NCBI RefSeq assembly: GCF_014596745.1
Contig: NZ_JABTCF010000001.1
Span: 62,001-126,000, forward strand
Reading direction: 5' to 3'
DNA from: Maribacter aquimaris
GTDB lineage: Bacteria; Bacteroidota; Bacteroidia; Flavobacteriales; Flavobacteriaceae
Length of the DNA: 64,000 nt
Shown: piece by piece, positions 9,613 through 19,215 of the stretch
Numbering within the stretch: the first letter of the stretch is position 1
How the letters are laid out: each line of letters starts with the position of its first letter
Program-made: the position numbers and the translations under genes
Notes under the pieces: model-generated
What the model was told of the DNA's origin: nothing
What the model saw: the letters and a program-made list of their open reading frames with translations, nothing else
Database searches by the model: none

Positions 9613-9918
9613 TTAATTATCCAGGAGAAAACCCAAACCGAGCCTTCGTAACATTTTCTTTTCCATATTCCAGAAAAATTTGAACTGACCAAAAAGCCAT
9701 CCAAAGGCAATTAACAAAACTTGATAGGTTGGAAATATTATCAATATTCGGATAACCCAATATATCCAAGGATTTGTTGTTTCACGATGCAACCCAAGAA
9801 ATTCGATTAGGGGCGCTGCAATTTTAACCGCTGTTGAACCGGTTACGGTGAACACGATAAAAATAACCACAATTTGAAAATTGGAATTTATGCCCCAACG
9901 TTTCTTCAATTTTTCCAT
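9613..9918 (-). CDS. DUF6787-family small membrane protein
   Basis: A 101-residue protein that I recognise as the flavobacterial DUF6787 type by its start (KLKKRWGINSNFQIVVIFIVFTVTGS, beginning at residue 3). Two hydrophobic segments at about 15-35 and 55-80 flank the loop ETTNPWIYW, and a basic amphipathic tail (NMEKKMLRRLGLGF) follows. The function is unknown. It is downstream of, and on the same strand as, the DUF6146 lipoprotein, with about 30 bp between them, so the pair is probably one transcript. Confidence 0.75.
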   Translation of the reverse strand: MEKLKKRWGINSNFQIVVIFIVFTVTGSTAVKIAAPLIEFLGLHRETTNPWIYWVIRILIIFPTYQVLLIAFGWLFGQFKFFWNMEKKMLRRLGLGFLLDN

Positions 9919-9948
9919 GCAAAATTTTAAAAGCAGCTAATATACCCC

Positions 9949-10407
9949 TTAAATCCGAGGTAAAAAAGGGCCCAACCTCTGGTTGTATTTACGTTGAAAA
10001 TATATAAAATAATTGTAAAGTTTATAGTTTACATCATAACCATAATCAATATTAGGGGAATAATCGATTTGCATTTCATATAAGTTCGGGTCGAACCTTT
10101 GTGGCTGAAGTACGCGTTGGTTCCATTCCTGCACGTAAATATTGTTTCTGTTTTCGAGATACGATTGGGAATAGTACCCTTCTGGTTTTGCGATGCTTTT
10201 CAGCCAAAAATCATAACCAGGTTCAATAATGATGATTTCATAACCAACGGCATCACTAGCGATTTTGATGGTATCACCCTCTTTTTGGGCAAAGGCTATT
10301 TTTTCATCCTCGTTTATGTCCACCGTTTCCTTGGTACTACCACAACTACTTGCAATGACCACCACTAAAATCAATACACCGAAAATTTTACAACATAAAT
10401 GTTTCAT
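9949..10407 (-). CDS. DUF6146-family lipoprotein
   Basis: A 152-residue protein with a lipoprotein signal: hydrophobic residues to about 20 and Cys22 in the lipobox-like SSCGS. The rest shows the DUF6146 pattern, with GYEIIIIEPGYDFWLKS and a Tyr-rich C-terminus (SPNIDYGYDVNYKLYNYFIYFQ). The role is unknown; it is probably anchored to a membrane facing the periplasm. It is followed on the same strand by the DUF6787 gene about 30 bp away. Confidence 0.78.
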   Translation of the reverse strand: MKHLCCKIFGVLILVVVIASSCGSTKETVDINEDEKIAFAQKEGDTIKIASDAVGYEIIIIEPGYDFWLKSIAKPEGYYSQSYLENRNNIYVQEWNQRVLQPQRFDPNLYEMQIDYSPNIDYGYDVNYKLYNYFIYFQRKYNQRLGPFLPRI

Positions 10408-10483
10408 GGCACTAATCGTTATTTCATGATTATTCAGTCCTTTTAAGCGATTGAACCTTACAACCTTATGCTTGTTTTAAGAT

Positions 10484-10514
10484 ACAAAAAAACCGCTTAG
10501 GAATTAAGCGGTTT
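10484..10514 (-). terminator. Rho-independent terminator of the DUF937 gene
   Basis: A 10-bp stem (AAACCGCTTA / TAAGCGGTTT) with a short loop; the A-run at 10486-10492 gives a T-run on the minus strand, downstream of the DUF937 gene. Confidence 0.75.
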
Positions 10515-10538
10515 CATATCATTGGGATTCATCCCGTT

Positions 10539-11174
10539 TTATTTTCCAAAAAGTCCACCGAGCAATCCGCCCAAGCCACCTTTCTTCTTGCTACCACCCA
10601 TTACCATACCGGCAACGTCATCAAGAATACTGCCATCACCGTCAGCATCCAATAAAGTGGTGATCAAGCTTTGGTTTTCTGCAGGTTGACCCCCCAACAT
10701 ACCTCCTAAAAGACTATTTAAGCCATTGGCATCACTAACATTACTTTCTGATTTCTGTTTGGCTAGGAATCCCATCACAATAGGTGCTGCAATTTTTAAA
10801 ATGCTCGCAACAGAACCAGCATCCAATCCTGATTTTTGGCTCAAGGCACTTTCTACCTGTGGTTGTTTATTTCCAAAGACGTGACCCAATATTCCGGCAC
10901 CATCACTCATTACGGAATCATCGACACCTCCTCCGAACAATCCGCCAAGATTATCCAGTATACTTCCATCATGCTTTGAAGAAAGCGCACTCATCAACCC
11001 TTCGGCCCCTTGTGGAGAAGAGGATACATTTTTTTTCATGGCACCCAAAATCAAAGGCATGGCCATACTCATTACATCAGCGGTTTTATTTTCAGGTTGA
11101 CCCGTTTGACCAGCAACACCGCTAATAAGTTGTTTGCCCATTGGGCTGTTTAGTAAATCTAATAATCCAGACAT
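10539..11174 (-). CDS. DUF937 domain-containing protein with EF-hand-like repeats
   Basis: A 211-residue DUF937 (YidB-like) protein without a clear signal peptide. It starts with GLLDLLNSPMGKQLISGVAGQ, typical of the domain, and has two related segments: HDGSILDNLGGLFGGG at about 68-83 and DADGDGSILDDVAGMVMGG at about 175-193. The second has the DxDxDGS spacing of an EF-hand loop. The C-terminus is Gly/Leu-rich (GLGGLLGGLFGK). The function is unknown. A clear terminator follows the gene, and it lies downstream of the hydroxyacid dehydrogenase gene, about 75 bp away. Confidence 0.82.
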   Translation of the reverse strand: MSGLLDLLNSPMGKQLISGVAGQTGQPENKTADVMSMAMPLILGAMKKNVSSSPQGAEGLMSALSSKHDGSILDNLGGLFGGGVDDSVMSDGAGILGHVFGNKQPQVESALSQKSGLDAGSVASILKIAAPIVMGFLAKQKSESNVSDANGLNSLLGGMLGGQPAENQSLITTLLDADGDGSILDDVAGMVMGGSKKKGGLGGLLGGLFGK

Positions 11175-11248
11175 GTTATAGTTAATTTTAATATTGGTGC
11201 CGTAATGTACAAAAAAGCAATTAAGTATATATTTCCTTAACTATAATC

Positions 11249-12199
11249 TTATTTCAAAAGAGCAATAATCTGTGTGGCCAATTCACTTCCAATCCGATCT
11301 TGGGCCTCACCTGTGGCAGCCCCAATATGTGGTGTCAACGATATTTTAGGGTGCATTAGGATTTTTATTTCGGGTTTAGGTTCTGACTCATATACGTCCA
11401 AACCTGCAAAAGACACTTTTCCTTCTTCCATGGCATCGATTAGAGCGACTTCGTCAATTACCCCTCCACGGGCAGCATTTACGATACCAACCCCATCCTT
11501 CATGATATCGAAGTCACGTTCACCAATAACATATTTCTTTTGGGCGGGTACATGCACTGAGATGAAATCCGCTTGCTTTAAGAGTTCTTCCTTCGATATA
11601 CCCTCAAAATCAAAAGAAACCGATTGGCCATCAAAGAAATTTACCGAAATGGTCGATTTTTCAATATAGGGGTCATAATAGACCACATTCATACCAATTC
11701 CCAAAGCAATTTTGGCGGTAGCTTGGCCAATTCTTCCAAAACCTATGACCCCTAGGGTTTTTCCCTTTAATTCGGTGCCACCGGCATAAGCCTTTTTAAG
11801 TTGCTTAAACTTACTATCCCCTTCCAAGGGCATATTTCTATTGGCATCATATAAAAACCGTACACCGCCGAACAAATGGGCAAAAACCAATTCAGCCACA
11901 GATTCTGAGGAAGCTGCAGGAGTATTGATGACATGGATGCCTTTTTCCTTGGCATAGGCCACATCAATATTATCCATTCCTACCCCGCCACGTCCAATCA
12001 GTTTCAGGGAAGGACATGAGTCGATAATATCTTTTCCGACTTGTGTGGCACCACGGACCAACAGTCCTACAATACCATTGTCATTGATAAATTTGACAAG
12101 TTGTTCTTGGGCTACAGTCGTTGTATTAACTACAAAACCTGCAGCTTCAAGCTCTTTTATACCCGTTTGGGAGATACCATCGTTTGCTAGAATATTCAT
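11249..12199 (-). CDS. serA: D-2-hydroxyacid dehydrogenase, likely 3-phosphoglycerate dehydrogenase
   Basis: A 316-residue NAD-dependent dehydrogenase. The substrate-binding block GRGGVGMDNID is at 69-79, the NAD fold at 149-160 (GVIGFGRIGQ), and the catalytic His is in LTPHIGAATGEAQDRI near the end. It lacks the C-terminal ACT regulatory domain of many SerA proteins, giving the short form. Because serC lies directly upstream on the same strand (11 bp), I infer it performs the first step of serine synthesis, oxidising 3-phosphoglycerate to 3-phosphohydroxypyruvate. Another 2-hydroxyacid substrate cannot be excluded. Confidence 0.85.
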   Translation of the reverse strand: MNILANDGISQTGIKELEAAGFVVNTTTVAQEQLVKFINDNGIVGLLVRGATQVGKDIIDSCPSLKLIGRGGVGMDNIDVAYAKEKGIHVINTPAASSESVAELVFAHLFGGVRFLYDANRNMPLEGDSKFKQLKKAYAGGTELKGKTLGVIGFGRIGQATAKIALGIGMNVVYYDPYIEKSTISVNFFDGQSVSFDFEGISKEELLKQADFISVHVPAQKKYVIGERDFDIMKDGVGIVNAARGGVIDEVALIDAMEEGKVSFAGLDVYESEPKPEIKILMHPKISLTPHIGAATGEAQDRIGSELATQIIALLK

Positions 12200-12210
12200 T
12201 TGATATAAGA

Positions 12211-13275
12211 TTAACCTTTTCGTTCCATTTCACTCATTACGTCAACCAACACCCCAACACTTTCAAGGGGTAGGGCATTGTACATAGAGGCTCTATAACC
12301 GCCGACTGAGCGATGGCCGTTAATTCCATTGATTCCCGCTTCTTTCCACAGGGCATCAAAGGTGTCCTTTAGTTTACTGTCAGTGAGGTTAAAGGTCGCA
12401 TTCATGTTCGAACGGTCTTCTTTTTTGGCAAAACCTTCAAATACAGGATTCAAATCAATTTCAGAATATAGTAATTGTGCTTTTTTCTCATTGATTTCCT
12501 CAATGGCAGCAATGCCACCTAGATTTTTAAGCCATTCCAAGGTCAGCATTGAGGTATACACCGCGAAAACAGCAGGTGTATTGAACATACTGTCCTTACT
12601 TATATGTACCTTATAATCCAACATTGAAGGAATTTCCCTGGAAACTTTACCAAGAATGTCTTCCTTGACCACTACTAATGTCGTACCTGCTGGACCCATA
12701 TTTTTTTGTGCCCCGGCATAAATTAGATCAAACTGGGAAAAATCCAATTGTCTCGAGAAAATATCGGAACTCATGTCACAGACCAATGGAATGTCCACTT
12801 TTGGGAATTTTTTCAGTTGGGTTCCGAAAATGGTGTTATTGGACGTGAGATGCAGATAATCCAAACCATTGGGTATGGTATATCCCTTGGGTATATAATT
12901 GAAGTTCTCATCTTTAGAGGAGCCTACTTCAATGACCTCTCCAAACAAACGCGCTTCCTTTAACGCCTTACTACTCCAAGTACCGGTGTTCAAATATCCC
13001 GCTTTTGTCTCAAGCAGGTTATATGCTACCATTAAGAATTCGAGACTGGCACCGCCTTGTAAAAACAGTGCTTTATATCCTTTGCCTTCCAACCCTAAGA
13101 GCTCCAGGGCAAGGTTGCGTGCTTTTTCCATTACTTCTACAAAATCCTTACTTCGATGTGAAACCTCGATCAAGGAAAGTCCAGATCCATTAAAATCCAT
13201 TACAGCCTCGGAGGCTTTTAGGAAGACCTCCTGTGGTAAAATACATGGACCGGCACTAAAATTATGTTTTTTCAT
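12211..13275 (-). CDS. serC: Phosphoserine aminotransferase
   Basis: A 354-residue PLP enzyme that converts 3-phosphohydroxypyruvate and glutamate to phosphoserine and 2-oxoglutarate in serine synthesis. It begins NFSAGPCILP, the typical SerC start, contains QGGASLEF near 73-80, and the PLP lysine is Lys191 in YAGAQKNMGPAG. The C-terminus HRSVGGYRASMYNA is conserved in the family. The serA-like gene follows 11 bp downstream. The acyl-CoA reductase gene lies upstream on the same strand, about 70 bp away. Confidence 0.95.
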   Translation of the reverse strand: MKKHNFSAGPCILPQEVFLKASEAVMDFNGSGLSLIEVSHRSKDFVEVMEKARNLALELLGLEGKGYKALFLQGGASLEFLMVAYNLLETKAGYLNTGTWSSKALKEARLFGEVIEVGSSKDENFNYIPKGYTIPNGLDYLHLTSNNTIFGTQLKKFPKVDIPLVCDMSSDIFSRQLDFSQFDLIYAGAQKNMGPAGTTLVVVKEDILGKVSREIPSMLDYKVHISKDSMFNTPAVFAVYTSMLTLEWLKNLGGIAAIEEINEKKAQLLYSEIDLNPVFEGFAKKEDRSNMNATFNLTDSKLKDTFDALWKEAGINGINGHRSVGGYRASMYNALPLESVGVLVDVMSEMERKG

Positions 13276-13348
13276 CTATGCTTGTAGTTTAGGGTTCAAA
13301 GATCATCAATTATATGGTAAAAATCAGTACGATTCATAATAAAATGGA

Positions 13349-14407
13349 CTATGTTTTTAACAGGAATTCAACAGTGTCAACACCATCGGCATAGTCCTTT
13401 AACGCGGGTTTCTGTGTTTTTCCAAAGTCCACTTCATCCTCGAATAAACCATGGGCCACTACACATTGCATCTTCCCTTTATTCGTTTTGATATGGTGTT
13501 TAAGTCCTTCAATTGAATCATATTCCTCATAAAACAATGTGGCGATAGGTGAGGAGTAACTAGGGTCTTCCTTAAGCATTAAGAATCCGTTTTCAAGGAT
13601 TTTAAATTCACTCATCAAATAAACCGCCTTATTATAATCGTAATTGTTCGCGTACTTTGCTTGATTGATTATGGGATTATAATCAAAGATCGCCTCGAAA
13701 AAAGGATCAAATCGATATCCCTTGGGCACAAAGACCTTTGATACACTTCTACAGCCCAATCCGTAGTATCTGAAAATATCCTCGCCCAAAGCAGTGAGCT
13801 GTTCTTTGGATTCCTTACCAGTGAGAACCGCCACGGAATTCCGATTTTTTCTTATAATATGGGGTTTGTGACTAAAATAATGCTCAAAATAACGGGCCGT
13901 ATTATCACTTCCCGTGGCGATGACCGCATCAAAATGCTCCAATTTGCCCTCAGTAAAAGCAATCCCATTTTTGAGGGCAGGGGTTTGCTCGATCAAGTAA
14001 TTGGCGATAAAAGGTAACAAAACCGCATCATTGGAAGATAACTTCACCAATGCCCTGTTGCCCGATAACAAAACGGAAAGAAAATCGTGAAAACCCACCA
14101 AGGGGATGTTTCCCGCCATGATTAAGGCCACTGTTTTTTGGTTGGATCTATCAATAGTATAGTCCGACAACCAATCCTTGAGGTTTTCTAAGGTCAGTAA
14201 TTCACCCCAGCTTTCCAGGGCAAACAATATATTTTCTTCTGTAAACCAGCCATTTTTGTGACCTGCCAAGGTAATGACCTCTTGCATCTTTTGGCCCAAA
14301 TCCTTGTTGAAGGATATCGACTCTGGTTTTTTACAGTATTCGGAATATTCCCGAAAGAATTTTCCAAGTTCAATAAAAGCATTTATTCTTTCCGCTTGGT
14401 CCGTCAT
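13349..14407 (-). CDS. LuxC-like acyl-CoA reductase
   Basis: A 352-residue protein of the aldehyde-dehydrogenase-like LuxC family. A nucleotide-binding type segment (KTVALIMAGNIPLVGFHDF, about 90-108) is followed by ATGSDNTARYF, then YYGLGCRSVSKVFVP, whose Cys fits the thioester-forming catalytic residue. Family members reduce acyl-CoA to aldehyde with NAD(P)H. It is transcribed divergently from a two-cluster ferredoxin gene, an arrangement familiar in Flavobacteria and suggesting a redox link, but the physiological substrate is unknown. The serC gene follows on the same strand. Confidence 0.85.
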   Translation of the reverse strand: MTDQAERINAFIELGKFFREYSEYCKKPESISFNKDLGQKMQEVITLAGHKNGWFTEENILFALESWGELLTLENLKDWLSDYTIDRSNQKTVALIMAGNIPLVGFHDFLSVLLSGNRALVKLSSNDAVLLPFIANYLIEQTPALKNGIAFTEGKLEHFDAVIATGSDNTARYFEHYFSHKPHIIRKNRNSVAVLTGKESKEQLTALGEDIFRYYGLGCRSVSKVFVPKGYRFDPFFEAIFDYNPIINQAKYANNYDYNKAVYLMSEFKILENGFLMLKEDPSYSSPIATLFYEEYDSIEGLKHHIKTNKGKMQCVVAHGLFEDEVDFGKTQKPALKDYADGVDTVEFLLKT

Positions 14408-14411
14408 AATA

Positions 14412-14443
14412 TTTGTAAAGAAATGAATAAGGGTTTACCTTTG
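14412..14443 (+). promoter_or_regulatory. Promoter of the ferredoxin gene, with -33 and -7 elements
   Basis: TTTG at 14412-14415 and TACCTTTG at 14436-14443 are 20 bp apart, the expected Bacteroidota arrangement. It is the best-formed promoter of this type I found in the window. A second -7 box for the opposite strand lies directly beside it at 14446-14453. Confidence 0.6.
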
Positions 14444-14445
14444 GA

Positions 14446-14453
14446 CAAAAATA
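14446..14453 (-). promoter_or_regulatory. Probable -7 box of the acyl-CoA reductase gene
   Basis: On the minus strand it reads TATTTTTG, a perfect -7 match, 39 bp upstream of the reductase start. It abuts the ferredoxin promoter, so RNA polymerase could probably not occupy both at once. No -33 element is seen. Confidence 0.38.
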
Positions 14454-14493
14454 AGAATGCTGAAGCGAATTCAGTTTAAAAGAGAAAAAAATT

Positions 14494-14847
14494 ATGGCAA
14501 TAATTATTACAGATGAATGTATAAATTGTGGGGCTTGCGAACCAGAGTGCCCCAATACTGCAATTTATGAGGCAGCTGATGATTGGCGTTACAGTGATGG
14601 CACCTCATTAAGCGGGGATGTTGTTTTGCCTAATGGAAAGGCTATAAATGCAGACGAGGTTCAAGAACCGGTCAGTGATGAAGTTTATTATATCGCACCC
14701 GATAAGTGTACGGAATGTAAAGGATTCCATGATGAACCCCAGTGTGCTGCGGTTTGCCCTGTAGATTGTTGTGTGCCCGATGATGAACATAAGGAGAGTG
14801 AGGACGAATTACTGGCCAAACAAAGATTCATGCATCCAGAGGACTAA
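14494..14847 (+). CDS. Ferredoxin with two 4Fe-4S clusters
   Basis: A 117-residue electron carrier. The first cluster motif is [12 protein letters not shown] (Cys9, 12, 15 and 19), and the second is [18 protein letters not shown] (Cys72, 75, 84 and 88), with the wider spacing seen in the Chromatium/Azotobacter-type 2[4Fe-4S] ferredoxins. A 40-residue insertion separates the two. It is cytoplasmic and likely passes electrons to a CoA-dependent or other low-potential enzyme. It is divergent from the LuxC-like reductase gene and ends before a strong terminator. Confidence 0.93.
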   Translation: MAIIITDECINCGACEPECPNTAIYEAADDWRYSDGTSLSGDVVLPNGKAINADEVQEPVSDEVYYIAPDKCTECKGFHDEPQCAAVCPVDCCVPDDEHKESEDELLAKQRFMHPED

Positions 14848-14905
14848 CGTAGACGCTTATTGTCTTGCCGTTAGGCATAAAACTTAAAATAAAACCAAGA
14901 AATAG

Positions 14906-14935
14906 GCCCGAACTACATTGTTCGGGCTTTTGTTT
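14906..14935 (+). terminator. Rho-independent terminator of the ferredoxin gene
   Basis: A perfect 7-bp stem (GCCCGAA / TTCGGGC) with an eight-base loop, followed by a T-rich tract, about 58 bp after the ferredoxin stop codon. Confidence 0.8.
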
Positions 14936-14968
14936 TGCCCGAAAAGGGTCAATAATCATTTGAAAAAC

Positions 14969-14976
14969 TATCTTTG
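14969..14976 (+). promoter_or_regulatory. -7 promoter box of ychF
   Basis: TATCTTTG, a perfect TAnnTTTG, 49 bp upstream of the ychF start. No TTTG is visible at -33. Confidence 0.42.
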
Positions 14977-15025
14977 CACACGATTTTGAAAATAGATTAG
15001 TTTTCAACCCTGAAATGTCTTTAAT

Positions 15026-16120
15026 ATGAAAGCAGGTATTGTAGGATTGCCAAATGTGGGAAAATCCACCTTATTTAATTGTTTGTCAAACGCTAAGGCG
15101 CAAAGTGCGAACTTTCCGTTCTGTACTATTGAGCCCAATATTGGCGTAGTCAATGTTCCTGATGCCAGATTGGGAAAATTGGAAGAACTCGTTGATCCCG
15201 AAAGGGTATTACCTGCCACGGTAGATATCGTTGATATCGCAGGTTTGGTAAAAGGGGCAAGTAAGGGGGAAGGACTCGGAAACCAATTCTTGGGAAACAT
15301 TCGTGAAACCGATGCCATTCTTCACGTGCTTCGCTGTTTCGACAATGACAATATTGTTCATGTTGATGGTTCGGTTGACCCTATTAGGGACAAGGAGACC
15401 ATTGATATGGAATTGCAATTGAAAGACCTTGAAACGGTGGATAAGAAGCTGGACAAGGTTAAAAGAGCCGCAAAAACCGGAAATAAGGAAGCCCAAAAAG
15501 AGGAGGTAGCACTTTTAAAGGTCAAAGAAGGACTGGAAACAGGAACATCTGTTCGCGCCCTTACCTTTTCCGATGATGAAAAAAAGGAATACATAAAACC
15601 TTTGCAGTTCATTACCGACAAACCGGTAATGTACGTCTGCAATGTAGACGAGGAAGCTGCAGTATCAGGCAATGCCTATGTTGACAGGGTCAAGGAAGCC
15701 GTTGCCAATGAGAAGGCTGAAGTAATATTTCTTGCCGTTGGTACCGAAGCGGATATTACCGAGTTGGAAACTTACGAAGAACGTCAAATGTTCCTTGAAG
15801 ATCTTGGACTCTCAGAGCCCGGTTCGGCAAAATTGATTCGTGGCGCCTATAAATTATTGGATTTGGAAACCTATTTTACGGCAGGTGTCAAGGAGGTTCG
15901 TGCCTGGACGATTCCTGTTGGCGCAACAGCACCACAGGCGGCAGGGGTTATCCATACCGATTTCGAAAAAGGCTTCATCAGGGCGGAGGTCATCTCCTAT
16001 GAGGATTATGTGAAGTACGGAAGTGAGGCAAAGGTTAAAGAGGCCGGGAAAATGCGCGTTGAAGGAAAGGATTATATAGTTCAGGATGGGGATGTTATGC
16101 ATTTTAGGTTCAATGTTTAA
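15026..16120 (+). CDS. ychF: Redox-regulated ATPase YchF (Obg-family)
   Basis: A 364-residue Obg-related P-loop protein, the standard YchF length. The P-loop GLPNVGKST starts at residue 7, the switch II segment is [14 protein letters not shown] near 70-83, and the TGS domain fills the C-terminus ending VMHFRFNV. YchF binds ribosomes and prefers ATP over GTP; its role is in stress and translation control. It is monocistronic here, placed between two terminator/promoter regions, with its own -7 box. Confidence 0.96.
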   Translation: MKAGIVGLPNVGKSTLFNCLSNAKAQSANFPFCTIEPNIGVVNVPDARLGKLEELVDPERVLPATVDIVDIAGLVKGASKGEGLGNQFLGNIRETDAILHVLRCFDNDNIVHVDGSVDPIRDKETIDMELQLKDLETVDKKLDKVKRAAKTGNKEAQKEEVALLKVKEGLETGTSVRALTFSDDEKKEYIKPLQFITDKPVMYVCNVDEEAAVSGNAYVDRVKEAVANEKAEVIFLAVGTEADITELETYEERQMFLEDLGLSEPGSAKLIRGAYKLLDLETYFTAGVKEVRAWTIPVGATAPQAAGVIHTDFEKGFIRAEVISYEDYVKYGSEAKVKEAGKMRVEGKDYIVQDGDVMHFRFNV

Positions 16121-16239
16121 TATAACTTATTAATCCTATTACTTTTGATCGAAGGGAATAGGGAGTCTTCCATGGTTGGACATTGTATTTCTATTTTCAA
16201 CCAATACATTTATTGTTTTGAAAATCCTAGGTTGGCTGT

Positions 16240-17136
16240 ATGATCCAGAAAATACCTGCAGCCAATAGTGGAATAGTATTCGCCATAATCGGGGTAGTAT
16301 TATTTTCCGCAAAAGCCGTGTTGGTCAAGGTTGCCTACACCTATAAGGTTGACCATTTGACCTTATTGCTGTTTCGTATGGTTTTTGCCTTACCCTTTTA
16401 CCTTCTTATCGCTTTCTCCAAAAAACCATTACATTCAAAAGAAATCAATTACAAAGATTATTTGTGGGTGGTGTTTTTCAGATTTATCGGTTATTACCTG
16501 GCCAGTCTTTTCGATTTTATGGGGCTTCAGCATATAAAAGCAGGGTTAGAGCGTATCATTCTTTTCATATACCCAACAATGGTGGTCGTTTTATCATGGT
16601 TGATTTTTAAAAAAAGCATTTCTAAAATACAGATTATTGCCATTATTATCACCTATTTAGGTGTAATACTCACCTTTTGGAACGAAGAACCAATGAAGGA
16701 CGGTTCTGTTATTTTAGGGGGAATCCTGATTTTTTTCAGCGCTTTGACATACGCTTCCTATTTGGTCGGTAGTGGCTGGCTGATCCCTAAATTTGGGGTA
16801 ATGCAATTCACCTCATATGCCATGATCGTCTCTACGGTTTGTATCGTACTGCATTATTCGATGGTCAAAGGGTTTCAGCTTTCAACCTATCCCAAAGAGG
16901 TTTATTATTTAGGTATCGCCATGGCGATTTTCTCGACTTTGATTCCTTCCTTTTTGGTTTCTGCAGCCATAAAACGTTTAGGGGCCTCAACCTTTTCCCT
17001 ATTCGGGAGTTTAGGACCGGTATCAACGATCATTTTGGCTTTTTTCTTTTTGGATGAACGCATTACCATACTTCAAATTATTGGAATGCTGGTTGTTATC
17101 GGCGGCGTTACCCTGGTTTCGAGACAGAAAGCTTAA
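16240..17136 (+). CDS. EamA/DMT family transporter
   Basis: A 298-residue integral membrane protein with about ten hydrophobic helices arranged as two EamA repeats (about 12-145 and 155-295). The second repeat ends with SFVLVSAAIKRLGAST-like and FFLDERITILQIIGM, typical DMT features. These proteins export or import small metabolites such as amino acids or drugs; the substrate here cannot be told. It stands alone between ychF and the topoisomerase IV genes. About 190 bp follow before parE, with nothing recognisable in them. Confidence 0.88.
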   Translation: MIQKIPAANSGIVFAIIGVVLFSAKAVLVKVAYTYKVDHLTLLLFRMVFALPFYLLIAFSKKPLHSKEINYKDYLWVVFFRFIGYYLASLFDFMGLQHIKAGLERIILFIYPTMVVVLSWLIFKKSISKIQIIAIIITYLGVILTFWNEEPMKDGSVILGGILIFFSALTYASYLVGSGWLIPKFGVMQFTSYAMIVSTVCIVLHYSMVKGFQLSTYPKEVYYLGIAMAIFSTLIPSFLVSAAIKRLGASTFSLFGSLGPVSTIILAFFFLDERITILQIIGMLVVIGGVTLVSRQKA

Positions 17137-17330
17137 GAGTACAATGCATTTAGGGTGTCCATTTACTGTAAAAGACGTTTGGTATTCCCTACTTCAGGGA
17201 AGATTTAGAAACATATAGATTGAATTATAGGAACAAAATTGGTATTTTCGTTGTAGATTACTTTCTAAGCCAAAAGCTTTGAAAATTGCTTTGAAATTTT
17301 ATATTAGCAGGGATAAACCCCTGATGAACT
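17137..17330. other. Intergenic region before parE with no recognised feature
   Basis: AT-rich. No small open reading frame with a start and signal, no terminator and no perfect -7 box could be supported; TATATTAG near 17301 is a poor match. Confidence 0.3.
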
Positions 17331-19190
17331 ATGGCAGAGTCCCAATATACTGAAGATAACATTCGATCACTCGATTGGAAAGAGCACATTCGATTACGCC
17401 CAGGTATGTATATAGGAAAACTGGGAGATGGCTCTTCGGCCGATGATGGCATTTACATACTTTTAAAGGAAACCCTCGATAACTGTATCGATGAATTCGT
17501 AATGGGTGCAGGTAAGACCATCGAAATCACCATAAAGGATAAGATGGTACGTGTTAGGGATTATGGACGAGGCATTCCCTTGGGGAAAGTCGTCGACGTG
17601 GTCTCAAAAATGAATACAGGGGGTAAGTACGACAGTCGAGCGTTTAAAAAGTCGGTCGGACTTAACGGTGTAGGTACGAAAGCCGTAAATGCACTTTCCA
17701 GTTTTTTCGAGGTGCAGTCGTCAAGGGACAACCAAATGAAAACGGCCCAATTCGAACAAGGCAACTTAACTTTGGAGGAAGGTCCTGTTGACACTTCAAA
17801 ACGAAAGGGAACCCGGGTTACTTTTATCCCTGATGAGTCCATATTCAAGAATTACAAATACAGGAATGAGTATGTAGAACGCATGCTCAAAAACTATGTT
17901 TATCTCAATCCAGGATTGACCATTGTTTTCAATGGAGAAAAATTCTATTCTGAAAACGGACTGAAAGACCTGCTCGAGGACAACAATAATGCCGAAGATC
18001 TATTATACCCCATCATACACCTAAAAGGGGAGGATATCGAAGTGGCGATTACCCATAGTAAGACCCAATACAGTGAGGAATACCATTCCTTCGTAAACGG
18101 CCAACACACCACCCAGGGCGGAACACACCAATCGGCCTTTCGCGAGGCATTGGTAAAGACCATAAGGGATTTTTACGGAAAGAATTATGACGCCAGTGAT
18201 ATTCGAAAATCCATTATTTCCGCCGTTTCCATAAAGGTAATGGAGCCCGTATTTGAAAGTCAGACCAAGACGAAATTGGGATCCACCGATATGGGAGGTG
18301 ATTTTCCGACGGTCCGTACCTATATCAATGATTTCGTAGGGAAGTATTTGGATAATTATTTGCATAAAAATCCGGAAACCGCCGAAAAATTGCAACGGAA
18401 GATCATGATGGCCGAAAAAGAGCGAAAAGAACTTTCAGGCATACGGAAACTGGCGCGGGATCGGGCCAAAAAGGCCAGTTTGCACAATAAAAAATTACGG
18501 GATTGTCGGGTTCATTTGGGGGATATGAAGAATGACCGTAGATTGGACAGCACCTTGTTCATTACTGAAGGGGATTCCGCCTCGGGTTCCATCACCAAAT
18601 CACGTGATGTTAACACCCAAGCGGTCTTCAGTTTAAGGGGTAAGCCCTTGAATTCGTATGGCATGTCCAAAAAGATCGTATACGAGAACGAGGAGTTCAA
18701 TTTATTACAAGCCGCCCTGAACATAGAGGAATCTATGGAAGACCTGAGGTACAACAATGTTGTGATTGCAACGGATGCCGATGTGGACGGAATGCATATT
18801 CGGCTGCTATTGATAACGTTTTTTCTACAGTTTTTCCCGGAATTGATCAAGGAAAACCATCTCTATATCTTACAAACCCCCTTATTCAGGGTGCGTAACA
18901 AAAAGGAGACTATCTACTGTTACAGCGAGGAAGAGCGCAAAAATGCCATAACCAAGTTGACCGGTAAACCGGAAATAACACGCTTTAAGGGTCTAGGGGA
19001 AATCTCACCGGACGAATTCCAATTTTTCATTGGGGAGGATATTCGGTTGGAACCCGTGATGTTGGATAAAGCAATGTCCATAGAAAACCTATTGCAATTC
19101 TATATGGGCAAAAACACTCCAGACCGTCAGGAATTCATCATCAATAACCTTAAAGTGGAAATTGACTTAGTAGAGGAAAACCAATTATAA
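17331..19190 (+). CDS. parE: DNA topoisomerase IV subunit B
   Basis: A 619-residue type IIA topoisomerase ATPase subunit. The GHKL ATP site is marked by [11 protein letters not shown] (Glu47 and Asn51), DYGRGIPLG and [14 protein letters not shown]. The TOPRIM domain follows with TEGDSASGS and [10 protein letters not shown]. It is shorter than GyrB because it lacks the GyrB insertion, which with the neighbouring parC supports ParE. It decatenates daughter chromosomes together with ParC. The parC start lies 25 bp downstream on the same strand, so the two subunits are co-expressed. Confidence 0.95.
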   Translation: MAESQYTEDNIRSLDWKEHIRLRPGMYIGKLGDGSSADDGIYILLKETLDNCIDEFVMGAGKTIEITIKDKMVRVRDYGRGIPLGKVVDVVSKMNTGGKYDSRAFKKSVGLNGVGTKAVNALSSFFEVQSSRDNQMKTAQFEQGNLTLEEGPVDTSKRKGTRVTFIPDESIFKNYKYRNEYVERMLKNYVYLNPGLTIVFNGEKFYSENGLKDLLEDNNNAEDLLYPIIHLKGEDIEVAITHSKTQYSEEYHSFVNGQHTTQGGTHQSAFREALVKTIRDFYGKNYDASDIRKSIISAVSIKVMEPVFESQTKTKLGSTDMGGDFPTVRTYINDFVGKYLDNYLHKNPETAEKLQRKIMMAEKERKELSGIRKLARDRAKKASLHNKKLRDCRVHLGDMKNDRRLDSTLFITEGDSASGSITKSRDVNTQAVFSLRGKPLNSYGMSKKIVYENEEFNLLQAALNIEESMEDLRYNNVVIATDADVDGMHIRLLLITFFLQFFPELIKENHLYILQTPLFRVRNKKETIYCYSEEERKNAITKLTGKPEITRFKGLGEISPDEFQFFIGEDIRLEPVMLDKAMSIENLLQFYMGKNTPDRQEFIINNLKVEIDLVEENQL

Positions 19191-19215
19191 ATCTAGATAA
19201 CCCGAATCTTTCTTT

